Counted from the stretch's first letter, positions 42,383 through 51,894 are shown. The stretch: DNA of 52,255 nt from Lachnospiraceae bacterium (GCA_017526985.1 JAFXQR010000026.1:1-52255), one strand, 5' to 3'. Notes: a model not told the origin generated them from the sequence alone. Numbers and translations: made by a program.

Positions 42383-43910
42383 ATGAGAAGGAAATTATTG
42401 AATTCAAGAGTAATGCCGATCATTATGGCAGCTTCCATGGCAATGAGCCTGGCAGCATGCGACGGTGGCAATGCGAATCCGCCTGCACAGCAGGGCGGCG
42501 GCGATGCACCGGTTGCTACTGAGGCACCTACAGAAGCTGGTGGAGCTGAGAATCCGACCGAGGCTCCGGCTCCGACTGAAGATGAAGAACCGTATCCGGT
42601 GATCACCGATGCAGACGGCAATCCGATCGATCTGGGCGGTATCGATATCGTGATCCGTGACTGGTGGACTAACCCGGATGATCTGCTTCCGGAAAACGCT
42701 CAGAACGAGTATGACGAGGCAGTTGCTGAATATCGTGTATGGGCTCAGGAGAAGTACAACTTCACCATGACTCAGAAAGCAATCTCTGACTGGGGCAGCA
42801 CTCCGCAGGATTTCGTAGATGATGTTACCACCGGTGGTGATGGTACCAACTACATCTGGATCGTTAGAGATGATCCGAAGATCGCAAAGGCTATGATCCT
42901 TGGCCAGGTATGATCTGTCCAAGCTGGATTGCCTGGATTTCAACTCTCCGAAGTTCACCAGCAACCTGTTGCATAAGCAGTACACCTACAAGGGTGGCAT
43001 CTATGCTATGTATACCGGTCTGTCTGAGCCGCGTGATGGTCTGTTCATCAACGAGACCCTGTTGAGCGACAACAATATCGATCCGGACACCATCTATGAT
43101 ATGCAGGCAAACGGCACCTGGACCTGGGATGCATTCAAGGAGATCATGGATAAGGTTCAGAAGGATACCGATAATGATGGTACCAACGATATCTGGGGCT
43201 TCACCGGCAATACAGGTTCTTTCACCAGCGACTGCGTATTCTCAAACGGTGGCGAGTTCATTGGTTCCGATGCAAACGGATTCGTATATAAGTTAGAGGA
43301 TCCGAAGACAATCGAAGGTCTTCAGTTCTCTGTAGACATTCAGAATGACTACTATATGCCGAGACCGGAAGGCGCTGAGTGGGATTACTACAAGGAAGAG
43401 TTCCTGAATGGTACTGTTGCATTCTGCTGTGATGGTTTCTATGCAGGTTGCGCCGGTTCCTACTTCAACGAGACCGATTTCGATATGGGCTTTGTAATGA
43501 TGCCGGCTGGTCCGAGCGGATCTCTGGTAAACAAGTGGTCCAACAACCCGGTAGTTCTTCCGTCCTACTATGATGACGAAACTGCTTGGAAGGTAGCTAT
43601 GGCTTATAACATCTGGACCGAGGATATCCCGGGCTATGAAGGCTACAATGGCCAGATCTCCCGTGCACGTTCTGGTAACATCTCCTCTCGTGGTTGCGAT
43701 GAGACTGTACCGATGATGTGCGAGAAGGAACACGGTACCGTTTCTTACACAGATATGATCCCGGGTCTGAAGACCGGCGAGACTCTGATCTGGAACATCG
43801 GACCTGGTGCAGATGTATCCGCAGCAGTAGAAGGTGCAGCTGAAGAGTGGAAGTCCCGTATCGCTGACGCTAACAGCGGTGATATCAAGGACGATGAAGA
43901 AGCACAATAA
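42383..43910 (+). pseudogene. Sugar-binding lipoprotein of importer 2, frameshifted near 42908
   Basis: A family 1 solute-binding lipoprotein of about 509 codons. The first 176 codons (42383-42913) hold a lipobox (MAMSLAAC), a Pro/Thr/Ala/Glu-rich linker (EAPTEAGGAE) and the start of the binding domain, ending at a TGA at 42911-42913. The rest continues in another frame from about 42906 to 43910 (YDLSKLDCLDFNSPKF onward), including the calcium-loop-like DTDNDGTNDIWGF. Joining the frames at CAGGTATGAT restores a continuous protein (GQ-YDLSK), as if one base were added or two lost. No slippery heptamer is evident. A strong ribosome site TAAGGAGG precedes the start. Mutation, assembly error or programmed shift cannot be separated from sequence alone. 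Confidence 0.75.
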
Positions 43911-43943
43911 TTCAGAAGCATCGTAAAAGAATTGATCAAGAAG

Positions 43944-43975
43944 GAGGCTGTATCCTATGGTGCAGCCTCTTTTTA
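43944..43975 (+). terminator. Terminator or attenuator before the U32-like pair
   Basis: GAGGCTG (43944-43950) pairs with CAGCCTC (43963-43969), followed by TTTTT. It lies only 20 bases before the next start codon, so some read-through may feed the pair. Confidence 0.6.
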
Positions 43976-43994
43976 CTAAACTGGGAGTTATTTT

Positions 43995-44951
43995 ATGGAA
44001 ACAAAAGTCAGATTTCATTTGCCGGGTCTTCGGTACAATTATCCGCTCAATATGTTCTGGATCAGTATGCTGGAGCAATTCCCCGAATATTTCCGCGAGG
44101 GAGTGGAGATCGGTTCCTGCTTTGGAGAGTTCCCTATGTCTTTATGGACCGGTGGGCGCTTTGTAGGAAACGATCAATGTGATGCCGGATACATCAAATC
44201 CGTGATCAAGAGTATCAATGATAAAGGGATCCCCATTCGTTATACCTATACGAATCCGGAGATCACTGAAAAGGATCTGGACGATCCGTATTGCAATTTC
44301 TGTATGGACTGTGCCAATAACGGGATGAATGAAGTTATGATCTTTTCACCTGTTTTGGAGAAATATTTAAGAGAGAAATTTCCGAACTTTGCCTATAACA
44401 GCTCTACATGCAAAGAGATCCGTGATCTGGAGAGTCTGAATGCGGAGCTGGACAAAGATTATAAATATGTTGTTTTGGACTATAATTTAAACTATCGCTG
44501 GGATATCCTGAAAAAAGTAAACAAACCGGAGAAACTGGAGCTGCTGGTGAACACGCTCTGTATCCCCAACTGTCCCAGACGTGGTGAACATTACAAAAAT
44601 CAGGCGAGAAATGAACGCATTGCTTTGGCAAACCGGAAGCTTCCGCCGGATCAGAGGAAGCCTTTGGTACCCTGGACCTGCGAGTATGGCGATAAAAACT
44701 GCGTTCATACCATCCAGAATTACGAAACCTTTATCAAACCCGATGACATCTGGAACAAGTATGTACCGCTGGGCATCAACAATTTCAAGATCGAGGGCCG
44801 GACAGCCAATCTGTTCTCCCTGATCGATACCTACTGTCTCTTTATGCTGAAGCCGGAACGCGCTGGTGAAGCGAGACTGCAGCTGCTCAATAACCTGACT
44901 CATGCCGGTATCATCCACATCAGTCGTCCGAAGCCGGGGGTTTGGCCCTGA
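43995..44951 (+). CDS. Cysteine-rich U32-like TIM-barrel protein, paralogue A
   Basis: 318 residues, soluble. It starts KVRFHLPGLRYNYPLN, then has alternating strands and helices of a TIM barrel: VEIGSCFGEFP, IPIRYTYTNPEI, EVMIFSPVLEKYLREKFPNF and KYVVLDYNLNYR. Cysteines C189 and C193 (CIPNCPRRGEHY) plus C229 and C236 (CEYGDKNC) resemble the iron-sulphur or metal cysteine sets of U32-family proteins such as UbiU/UbiV. That link is pattern-based and unproven. GGGAG precedes the start. The next gene is a paralogue of the same layout. The stop codon falls in the first bases of a dispersed repeat, which also follows it. Confidence 0.65.
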   Translation: METKVRFHLPGLRYNYPLNMFWISMLEQFPEYFREGVEIGSCFGEFPMSLWTGGRFVGNDQCDAGYIKSVIKSINDKGIPIRYTYTNPEITEKDLDDPYCNFCMDCANNGMNEVMIFSPVLEKYLREKFPNFAYNSSTCKEIRDLESLNAELDKDYKYVVLDYNLNYRWDILKKVNKPEKLELLVNTLCIPNCPRRGEHYKNQARNERIALANRKLPPDQRKPLVPWTCEYGDKNCVHTIQNYETFIKPDDIWNKYVPLGINNFKIEGRTANLFSLIDTYCLFMLKPERAGEARLQLLNNLTHAGIIHISRPKPGVWP

Positions 44952-45017
44952 TCTTAGGAAGGGGCCCGCTTGCGGGAGGATCCCTTGCGATGTAGCGGCA
45001 ACGACAACTTGATCAAT
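44949..45017 (+). repeat. Dispersed hairpin repeat, family B, copy 2
   Basis: It shares TGATCTTAGG, GGGGCCC and TGCGATGTA-like segments with 7816-7921. The inner stem CCCGC-TT-GCGGG (44965-44976) replaces CCCAC-GAA-GTGGG of copy 1, so pairing is kept while bases differ. Its first TGA is the stop codon of the upstream gene. Confidence 0.55.
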
Positions 45018-45030
45018 GCGAGGAGAAAAC

Positions 45031-45939
45031 ATGTCAAAAACTATCTACTGGCACTTGCCTGGTTTTTGCTATTTTAAACTATTGAATATCACCCTCATCG
45101 ATCTGCTGAAAAAGTACCCGTCCTGTTTTCATGACGGCTATACTATCGGCAGTGTCTATGGTACCTTTCCGGGGGCCATCTGGAACGGCGGTCGTACGGT
45201 GCTCGGGTTTTCGTCCAAGAATGATGTACAGCGTACCTTAAAGGAATACAATTCCCGGAACATCCCGGTGCGGTTCACATGGACCAATCCGCTGATCGGC
45301 GAGGATGAAACCAAAGACAGTCTCTGTAATATGATCATGACGCAGGCGCAGAACGGGATGAATCAGGTACTGGTGAATTCTTCGGTATTGGAATCCTATC
45401 TTCGGGAGAAATACCCGGACTTTAAGTATGTGTCTTCTACTACTAAGCGCATCGTCGACAGTGGTGCTCTGCAGGAAGAATTAAAAAAAGACTATTTTAT
45501 GGTGGTGCTGGATTATGATCTGAATCATGACGAAGCGGTCTTGAAAAGTCTGGAGCCGGAAGCTTCCCGGGTGGAGATTCTGGTAGATGAGATCTGCTTT
45601 CCGAATTGCCCGAAACGCATAGAGCATTACCGGGATGAAGGGGAGAAACAGTTGCAGTTTGAGGTGGCGCCGCCGTTTGAATGCCCCAACCGCCAGCAGA
45701 AAAAGAGTTTTCAGGATTGCATGAAGCGTCCGGCCTTTATTTCTAAAGAAGCCTTGGCCGGATATATCGACCGTGGTTTTGAAAATTTCAAACTGGTAGG
45801 ACGCGGTCTGCCGATGGATCTGGTATTGGAGTCGTATCTGTACTATCTGGTGAAAGAAGAGGAACAGGAATTTATCCGCAGGGAGATCACCAGAACCCTG
45901 CAGGATGCTCAGATGAAGCGTGCCGCGCAGCGCAGATAA
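45031..45939 (+). CDS. Cysteine-rich U32-like TIM-barrel protein, paralogue B
   Basis: 302 residues, aligned end to end with paralogue A: YWHLPGFCYFKLLN, YTIGSVYGTFPGAIWNGGR, IPVRFTWTNPLIG, VLESYLREKYPDFKYVSST, FMVVLDYDLNHD. Cysteines C189, C193, C218 and C230 correspond to the set of four in A, with a different gap between the last two. The start at 45031 is set by GAGGAG; an ATG 15 bases upstream is rejected. Two tandem, diverged copies suggest a heterodimer, as for UbiU/UbiV (inference). No membrane segment or signal peptide is present. Confidence 0.65.
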   Translation: MSKTIYWHLPGFCYFKLLNITLIDLLKKYPSCFHDGYTIGSVYGTFPGAIWNGGRTVLGFSSKNDVQRTLKEYNSRNIPVRFTWTNPLIGEDETKDSLCNMIMTQAQNGMNQVLVNSSVLESYLREKYPDFKYVSSTTKRIVDSGALQEELKKDYFMVVLDYDLNHDEAVLKSLEPEASRVEILVDEICFPNCPKRIEHYRDEGEKQLQFEVAPPFECPNRQQKKSFQDCMKRPAFISKEALAGYIDRGFENFKLVGRGLPMDLVLESYLYYLVKEEEQEFIRREITRTLQDAQMKRAAQRR

Positions 45940-45973
45940 CGGTTATCATATTTTACCTTGCGGAAAGGCCGGA

Positions 45974-46648
45974 TCAGTTTTCAGAGGCGCTAGCGGCATC
46001 GGTTTCCGGCTGGGGATTTTTGGCAAGAATTGCCTGTTCGGCAGCTTCAAAATCTTTGTTATATAGCTTTGCTGCCAGAAAAGCGGGAGCGGAAAAGCAG
46101 AAGCATAATTCCAGCGGGAACAACAATAACCCCAGTCTGCCGATGAAAAACAGGGAAAACGGAAGCAGGTTGACCACCAGGATCAGAAGTGTTCTCGGGA
46201 AATGTTTAAACGCGTAAAGAAAGGCGGTCTTTAAGGTTTTCGGAATGGGATTGTAAAACTTGGCCTGCAGGGGAAATACCATAGTGCCGATAAAAGCCAG
46301 TAGTGCCAGCACCGCAAGGATCCCGCCAAAAACAAAAGTACTGGTTTCCGTAGGATTGAAATACATCAGATAGAGATCGCCACCCAGAAAAGCAAGGATG
46401 CCGAGGAAGATGAGCCAGATGACGGTGGACTGGCGTACATTATCTTTAAACGAGTGGAAAAACTGTTTCGCGATCTTGTTTTCATGGTCGCGTACCAGTT
46501 TCAGACAACAATAATGCATCGCCGTAAAGGAAGCACCGGCAGTAACAATGGGAATGCACATCAGAATGGTCAGAAGATTGATGACCACCAGATCTGATAT
46601 TTTACTCATCCCGCGCATTAAAGGGCTGTCAAGTTCGAATAGTTTCAA
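45974..46648 (-). CDS. DUF624 (YesL-like) membrane protein, second copy
   Basis: 224 residues with a TTG start at 46648, chosen because AGGAGG lies 8 bases before it; a longer frame begins at another TTG but has no ribosome site. The family start pattern is FELDSPLMRGMSKISDLVVI. About five hydrophobic segments follow (20-45, 72-92, 100-122, 145-165, 167-190), and the charged C-terminal tail is Ala/Glu/Ser-rich. It is divergent from the GH5 gene. Family members neighbour glycan importers; the role is unknown. Confidence 0.75.
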   Translation of the reverse strand: MKLFELDSPLMRGMSKISDLVVINLLTILMCIPIVTAGASFTAMHYCCLKLVRDHENKIAKQFFHSFKDNVRQSTVIWLIFLGILAFLGGDLYLMYFNPTETSTFVFGGILAVLALLAFIGTMVFPLQAKFYNPIPKTLKTAFLYAFKHFPRTLLILVVNLLPFSLFFIGRLGLLLFPLELCFCFSAPAFLAAKLYNKDFEAAEQAILAKNPQPETDAASASEN

Positions 46649-46684
46649 ATTATTGTCCTCCTGGCTTGCATTTCGACCCAATTC

Positions 46685-46713
46685 ATTATACAAGAAGCGG
46701 GGCAGGTTGCCAA
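46685..46713 (-). promoter_or_regulatory. Promoter of the second DUF624 gene
   Basis: Minus strand TTGGCA (46713-46708), a 17-base spacer and TATAAT (46690-46685), about 37 bases before the TTG start. Confidence 0.6.
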
Positions 46714-46746
46714 TACCATAAATTAGAGATTGAAGGGAGACGGATT

Positions 46747-48102
46747 ATGAAAAGAAAACTGTTGGGATTCTTATATGTCGCGGCTGTGACAGGAGTACTG
46801 TGCGGTTGTAATGGAAATGAGACAACAGGAGGTGACGGACCCGTGACAACACAAGCAGCAGAGATAACAGAGGGGGCATCTACGGAGACAACGATCGCGG
46901 ACGCTCCTCCCACCGGAAATGTGAGCGGAGCCGTTTCTGCCGAAGTCACACCTGCGGAGGCAACACCGACGGAAGAACCGACAGCAACACCGACCGCTGA
47001 AGCAACTCCGGCAGAAACATCGGTACCGGATGGCATCATTGAGGTGAAGGTACCGGCTGCAGTAAATGTTCCGGATAATGAGGCAATGGCCTTTGTGCGG
47101 GATATGGGCGCCGGCTGGAACCTGGGCAATACCTTTGACGCGACCAACTGCACATGGCTTTCCGATCCCATGGACTATGAGTCGGCGTGGTGTGGGGTTA
47201 AGACGACACAGGCACTGATCAAGGAGATCCACAATGCCGGATTTGATACGATCCGTATTCCGGTGTCATGGCACAACCATGTAGACGGCAGTTACAATAT
47301 CGACAGCAAATGGATGAATCGTGTGCAGGAAGTGGTGGACTGGGCGTACGATGAGGGCATGTATGTCATCATCAATATCCATCATGATAATGAAGATGCT
47401 TTTGAGTATCCGTCCTATGATAAGATGGACCAGTCGAAAAAGTATGTAACAAAGATATGGGAGCAGATCTCGGAGCGCTTTGCAGATTATGACGAGCACC
47501 TGATCTATGAGTGCATGAATGAGCCGAGACAGGTGGGGACCGATCATGAGTGGTGGATCAATGACAAGAATTCTGCTGTCGCAAAGGAGAGTTTCGACTG
47601 CATCAACCAGCTGAATCAGGCCATTGTGGATACCATTCGCGCGAACGGAAAGGGATACAACGGATCCAGATACATTATGGTACCGGGCTATTGCGCGAGT
47701 CCGGAATTTGAAGTGATCGATGCTTTTGTGCTTCCGGAGGATTCCAAGGCAACCGCGGAAAACCGTATCATTGTTTCTGTCCACGCATATACACCGTATT
47801 CCTTTGCACTGGAACAGCCCGGAACATCCAATTTTGATATCGCCACCAGAAAGGGCACCGGGGATATCGACAGCTTTATGAAGCGTCTGTATGAAAAATT
47901 CGTTGCCAAAGGGATCCCTGTGGTCATCGGCGAGTTTGGCGCATTGGAGAAAAACGGCAATGACGATACCCGCGTGCAGTTTGCGGCCTATTATGTAGCA
48001 ATGGCCACCCATTACAACCTGGCGACAGTATGGTGGGACAACAACGCACATAACGCCTCCGGCGAGTGCTTCCAGATCATCGACCGTTCGTCTCTGAACT
48101 GA
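46747..48102 (+). CDS. GH5 endoglucanase-like lipoprotein with an early TGA
   Basis: 451 residues. A signal peptide with lipobox cysteine C21, then a long Thr/Pro/Ala/Glu-rich linker (25-98), then GH5 (about 110-451). GH5 features: GWNLGNTFD (123-131), TIRIPVSW (168-175), INIHHDN (209-215), acid/base E259 in YECMNEPR and nucleophile E396 in VVIGEFGA. It should cut beta-1,4-glucan or a related polymer outside the cell. The frame stops at a TGA (48100-48102), but the same frame then reads TYPAIRDQIIYYAE and ends at TAA (48145-48147), the expected GH5 C-terminal helix. So a Trp codon has probably become TGA, removing 15 residues. The start is set by AAGGGAG. Confidence 0.9.
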   Translation: MKRKLLGFLYVAAVTGVLCGCNGNETTGGDGPVTTQAAEITEGASTETTIADAPPTGNVSGAVSAEVTPAEATPTEEPTATPTAEATPAETSVPDGIIEVKVPAAVNVPDNEAMAFVRDMGAGWNLGNTFDATNCTWLSDPMDYESAWCGVKTTQALIKEIHNAGFDTIRIPVSWHNHVDGSYNIDSKWMNRVQEVVDWAYDEGMYVIINIHHDNEDAFEYPSYDKMDQSKKYVTKIWEQISERFADYDEHLIYECMNEPRQVGTDHEWWINDKNSAVAKESFDCINQLNQAIVDTIRANGKGYNGSRYIMVPGYCASPEFEVIDAFVLPEDSKATAENRIIVSVHAYTPYSFALEQPGTSNFDIATRKGTGDIDSFMKRLYEKFVAKGIPVVIGEFGALEKNGNDDTRVQFAAYYVAMATHYNLATVWWDNNAHNASGECFQIIDRSSLN

Positions 48103-48154
48103 ACCTATCCGGCCATCCGCGACCAGATCATCTATTACGCTGAATAAACTATAG

Positions 48155-48186
48155 AAGGGGAAGGTGTTTAAGCCTTCCCCTTATTT
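48155..48186 (+). terminator. Terminator of the GH5 gene
   Basis: A perfect 10-bp stem AAGGGGAAGG (48155-48164) with CCTTCCCCTT (48173-48182), then ATTTC. It lies after the second stop (TAA), consistent with the longer original reading frame. Confidence 0.75.
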
Positions 48187-48256
48187 CGCAAAAAATGATA
48201 AGTTTTTAAGTCAAATTTTCACTTTATTCTTTTTCTTACCCATGATAGATTAATAT

Positions 48257-48285
48257 TTCACAACCATTTTATGATACCGTATGTT
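48257..48285 (+). promoter_or_regulatory. Promoter candidate of the ABC exporter operon
   Basis: TTCACA at 48257-48262, a 17-base spacer and TATGTT at 48280-48285. An imperfect CGTATG/CATACG dyad (48278-48306) overlaps it. Confidence 0.35.
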
Positions 48286-48343
48286 ATGCTTGTTTTGCAG
48301 CATACGATATAACAAAAATATATTCATTTTGAGGTAACCGGTT

Positions 48344-50125
48344 ATGAAGAACGAAGAACAGAATCGCCCGAAAAACCACATAGCCTGGCTTTGGGAAAAT
48401 ATGAAAGGGATGCGTGTCTTTTATTGTTTTGCCATGCTCGGAACCGTGCTGTATAACATCATGCAGCTGACGGTACCGTACTTTTCAGGACGGATCGTGG
48501 ATACTTTCCTGAGCGGAGAAGATGCGGCGGCCAATATCGCTACCAAACAGGATCTGTTTTATCAGATGCTGGGAGCAATGGTAGGTTTTACCCTGCTGCG
48601 TACGATACTGGTATATCTGGACTGCATGGCCTACGAGCATGTTTCCCAGAGAACGCTTTATAAAGTGCGTAACATATTGTATGACAAGATCCAGCGGCAG
48701 GATATGACTTTTTACAGTACCTATCGTACCGGTGATCTGATGACCCGTGTGACCGGCGACCTGGATGCGCTGCGTCATATGATCGCGTGGATCGTGCGTG
48801 CCATCATTGAAGCATTTTCGCTGTTTACGGCAACGGCGGTATGTTTCTTCCTGATCAACTGGAAGATGGCTTTGTCCCTGCTGGCCGTGGCACCGTTTGT
48901 ATTTATCGTGATCTTTTTCTTCCGAAAGAAAGTAGCTCCGATGCATGCGAAGCTGCGTGAAAAATTTGCGCAGATGAATACGATCGTGCAGGAAAATATC
49001 GCCGGTAACCGTGTGGTAAAAGCCTTCGTCCGCGAAAGCTATGAAGAGGATAAATTTGACAAGGCCAATCAGGAATACCGGGATACCAATGTAGAGACCG
49101 CTATGATGTGGGTGCGTACCCAGCCGGTGGTGGAGATCTTTGTGGACCTGCTTCCGGTGGTGATGCTGGCAGTGGGCGGAATCTTTTTGATCCGCGGAGA
49201 AATGTCCATGGGCGATTATGTGACGATCTCCGGTCTGATCTGGGCCATCGCCAACCCGATGCGTATGATGGGAAATATCATGAACGAGTTTCAGCGATTC
49301 AAGGCAGCCGGGGACAAGGTTATGGAGATCTATTATTCCGAGCCGAAGATCCGCGATAACCCGGATTGCATTGAAAAAGAAGGCCATTTTGACGGGAAGA
49401 TCGAGTTCCGTAATGTATCGTTTGCTTACGAAGACAGCGATATGCCGGTGCTCAATGACATTTCCTTTACCATCGAGCCCCAGCAGACGGTGGCGATCAT
49501 GGGCGAGACCGGCTGTGGCAAGACCACGCTGATCAACTTGATCCCCCGCTTCCACGAAGTGAGCAGCGGTGAGATCCTGATCGACGGTGTACCGGTACAG
49601 GATTATTCCCTGCACAGCCTGCGCAAAAATATCGGTCTGGCAAACCAGGATGTACTGCTCTATTCCGATACTATTGAAGGCAACATTGCGTATGGTGATG
49701 TGCATCTGTCTTTCAAAGAGGTGACAAAGAGCGCGAAACTTTCGGCAGCCGCATCCTTTATCAGCCGTATGCCGGATGGTTATGATACGATCGTCGGGGA
49801 ACGGGGCGTGGGCCTTTCCGGTGGTCAGAAACAGCGTATCTCTCTGGCAAGAGCCCTGGCAGTCAAGCCGTCGATCCTGATCCTGGACGATACCACATCG
49901 GCGGTGGATATGGAGACGGAAAAGGAGATCCAGGACTCCTTAAGACACCTGGATTTCCCGGCAACCAAGCTGATCATTGCGCAGCGTATCTCCACAGCCA
50001 AGATCGCGGACAAGATCATGATGATGCGGGACGGACGCATCGTGGAATGCGGTACACACGATGAGCTGGTAGCTTTGGGCGGATATTATAAAGAATTAGT
50101 AGACCTGCAGGAAGGAGGAATCTGA
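48344..50125 (+). CDS. Heterodimeric ABC exporter subunit with degenerate ATP site
   Basis: 593 residues: six-helix exporter membrane domain (about 20-320) and ATP-binding domain (about 345-590). Walker A is GETGCGKTT and the signature is LSGGQKQR, but Walker B ends ILILDDTTS, with aspartate in place of the catalytic glutamate. That is typical of the subunit holding the degenerate site in heterodimers such as TM287/288 and BmrCD. GAGGTAACC lies before the start. The next gene follows 2 bases after the stop. The substrate is unknown; drugs or peptides are usual for the family. Confidence 0.9.
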   Translation: MKNEEQNRPKNHIAWLWENMKGMRVFYCFAMLGTVLYNIMQLTVPYFSGRIVDTFLSGEDAAANIATKQDLFYQMLGAMVGFTLLRTILVYLDCMAYEHVSQRTLYKVRNILYDKIQRQDMTFYSTYRTGDLMTRVTGDLDALRHMIAWIVRAIIEAFSLFTATAVCFFLINWKMALSLLAVAPFVFIVIFFFRKKVAPMHAKLREKFAQMNTIVQENIAGNRVVKAFVRESYEEDKFDKANQEYRDTNVETAMMWVRTQPVVEIFVDLLPVVMLAVGGIFLIRGEMSMGDYVTISGLIWAIANPMRMMGNIMNEFQRFKAAGDKVMEIYYSEPKIRDNPDCIEKEGHFDGKIEFRNVSFAYEDSDMPVLNDISFTIEPQQTVAIMGETGCGKTTLINLIPRFHEVSSGEILIDGVPVQDYSLHSLRKNIGLANQDVLLYSDTIEGNIAYGDVHLSFKEVTKSAKLSAAASFISRMPDGYDTIVGERGVGLSGGQKQRISLARALAVKPSILILDDTTSAVDMETEKEIQDSLRHLDFPATKLIIAQRISTAKIADKIMMMRDGRIVECGTHDELVALGGYYKELVDLQEGGI

Positions 50126-50127
50126 AG

Positions 50128-51894
50128 ATGGCAAGAAATACATTTAAACAGGATGAAAATCTGGAAGAACCATTTAATGTCAAACATCTTCTCAGAGCTT
50201 CCGGATATATTAAGGTATATGCGAAACCGATGATCATTGCGCTGGTCCTGAGCGGACTGGGCGGCGCTTTCGGATATCTGGCGCCGATGATCATTCAGCG
50301 GGCGCTGGATGTGGCGATCCCGGCGGGAGATACGAATCATTTGTTTACACTGGTAGGGATCCTGGTGTTTGTATATGGTTTGAGCGTGATCTTCAACCGC
50401 ATCCGCAGCGGGCTGATGGTAAAAGCCAGCCAGAATATTATTTACGATATCCGCAAAGACATCTTTGCGCATTTGCAGAAACTGCCGTTCCAGTATTACG
50501 ATGACCGTCCGCATGGCAAGATCCTGATCCGTGTGGTAAACTATGTGAACTCGGTATCGGATATGCTTTCCAACGGCCTGATCAATATCGTACTGGAGTG
50601 CTTCAACCTGATCTTTATCATCGCCTTTATGTTCATTGTGGATGTGCAGCTGGCGCTGGTGGTGATGTGCGGTGTACCGGTATTGGCAGTATTTATGTTC
50701 TGGATCAAGAACAAGCAGAGAAAGGCATGGCAGGCGGTATCCAATAAGAGCTCCAACTTAAATGCTTATCTGCAGGAGAATATTACCGGTGCGCGCATTA
50801 CGCAGATCTTTGCCAGAGAAGACGAAAATGCAAAAACCTTTGCGGGGCTTTCCCAGGATTGCCGCAAAACCTGGATGACCGCAGTACGCTATACCAACCT
50901 GGTGTGGCCGGGCATCGATACGATCTCGGTTTTTGTACGCGCAGGCATCTATCTGTTTGGCATCCTGCTGTTCGGGACCGGACAGAAGAGTCTGGGAACC
51001 GTGGTGGCGATCTCCAGTTATGCTTCGTTTTTCTGGCAGCCGATCATGAACCTGGGTAACATCTTCAATAACTTTATCAATAATGTGGCTTATCTGGAGC
51101 GTATCTTTGAGACCATCGACGAGCCGGTGGGCATTGAGGATAAAGAAGGAGCGGAAGATATCGGCGATGTGCTCGGCAAAGTGGAATTTGACCATGTGAC
51201 CTTCTCCTATGACGGTGAGGAAGATGTGCTGAAAGATGTATCCTTTACAGTGGAGCCGGGACAGAGCATCGCTCTGGTGGGACCCACCGGTGCCGGCAAG
51301 AGTACCATCGTCAATCTGCTGTCGCGTTTTTACGATATCCAGAAGGGAAGCATTAAGATCGATGGGAAGGATATTTCCGAGGTTACGCTGGGTTCTCTGC
51401 GCTCTCATATGGGCATTATGATGCAGGATCCCGTGATCTTTTCCGGGACGGTGGAAGACAATATTCGTTACGGCAAGCTGGATGCGACTTCACCGCAGGT
51501 GCGGGAGGCCGGTAAAACCGTTTGCGCGGACTCCTTTATCCGTCGTATGCCGGAGGGTTACCGCACGGTTGTGAAAGAGCACGGTTCTTCCTTAAGCCAG
51601 GGACAGAAACAGCTCATCTGCTTTGCGCGTACCGTGCTTTCGGATCCGTCCATCCTGATCCTGGATGAAGCGACCTCCAGTATCGATGTGCAGACGGAAC
51701 GCGCTCTGCAGCAGGGCCTGAACAGTATGATAGAGGGACGGACTTCCTTTATCATCGCTCACCGCTTAAGCACCATCCGCAACTGTGACTGCATCCTCTA
51801 TATTGACGGCGGCGGTATCGCGGAAAGCGGCACCCACGACGAACTGATGGCGAAGAAGGGATATTATTACAAACTCTATACCGCGCAAGGCTAA
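50128..51894 (+). CDS. Heterodimeric ABC exporter subunit with intact ATP site
   Basis: 588 residues: membrane domain about 25-330, ATP-binding domain about 350-585. Walker A GPTGAGKST, signature LSQGQKQ, Walker B ILILDEATSSID with the catalytic glutamate present. Together with the previous subunit it gives one working and one degenerate ATP site. GGAAGGAGGAATC overlaps the end of the upstream gene and serves this start. Membrane-domain coupling helices and the conserved VQENIAG-like segment (LQENITGARIT here) match the exporter family. Confidence 0.9.
   Translation: MARNTFKQDENLEEPFNVKHLLRASGYIKVYAKPMIIALVLSGLGGAFGYLAPMIIQRALDVAIPAGDTNHLFTLVGILVFVYGLSVIFNRIRSGLMVKASQNIIYDIRKDIFAHLQKLPFQYYDDRPHGKILIRVVNYVNSVSDMLSNGLINIVLECFNLIFIIAFMFIVDVQLALVVMCGVPVLAVFMFWIKNKQRKAWQAVSNKSSNLNAYLQENITGARITQIFAREDENAKTFAGLSQDCRKTWMTAVRYTNLVWPGIDTISVFVRAGIYLFGILLFGTGQKSLGTVVAISSYASFFWQPIMNLGNIFNNFINNVAYLERIFETIDEPVGIEDKEGAEDIGDVLGKVEFDHVTFSYDGEEDVLKDVSFTVEPGQSIALVGPTGAGKSTIVNLLSRFYDIQKGSIKIDGKDISEVTLGSLRSHMGIMMQDPVIFSGTVEDNIRYGKLDATSPQVREAGKTVCADSFIRRMPEGYRTVVKEHGSSLSQGQKQLICFARTVLSDPSILILDEATSSIDVQTERALQQGLNSMIEGRTSFIIAHRLSTIRNCDCILYIDGGGIAESGTHDELMAKKGYYYKLYTAQG

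Noticed and set aside
42900-43910. Second half of the frameshifted binding protein considered as a separate gene starting at a TTG
   Set aside because: There is no ribosome site or signal peptide, and the sequence continues the upstream domain exactly.
48100-48102. TGA in the GH5 gene considered as a selenocysteine codon
   Set aside because: GH5 needs no selenocysteine here, the expected residue is Trp by context, and no SECIS-like hairpin is evident directly after it.
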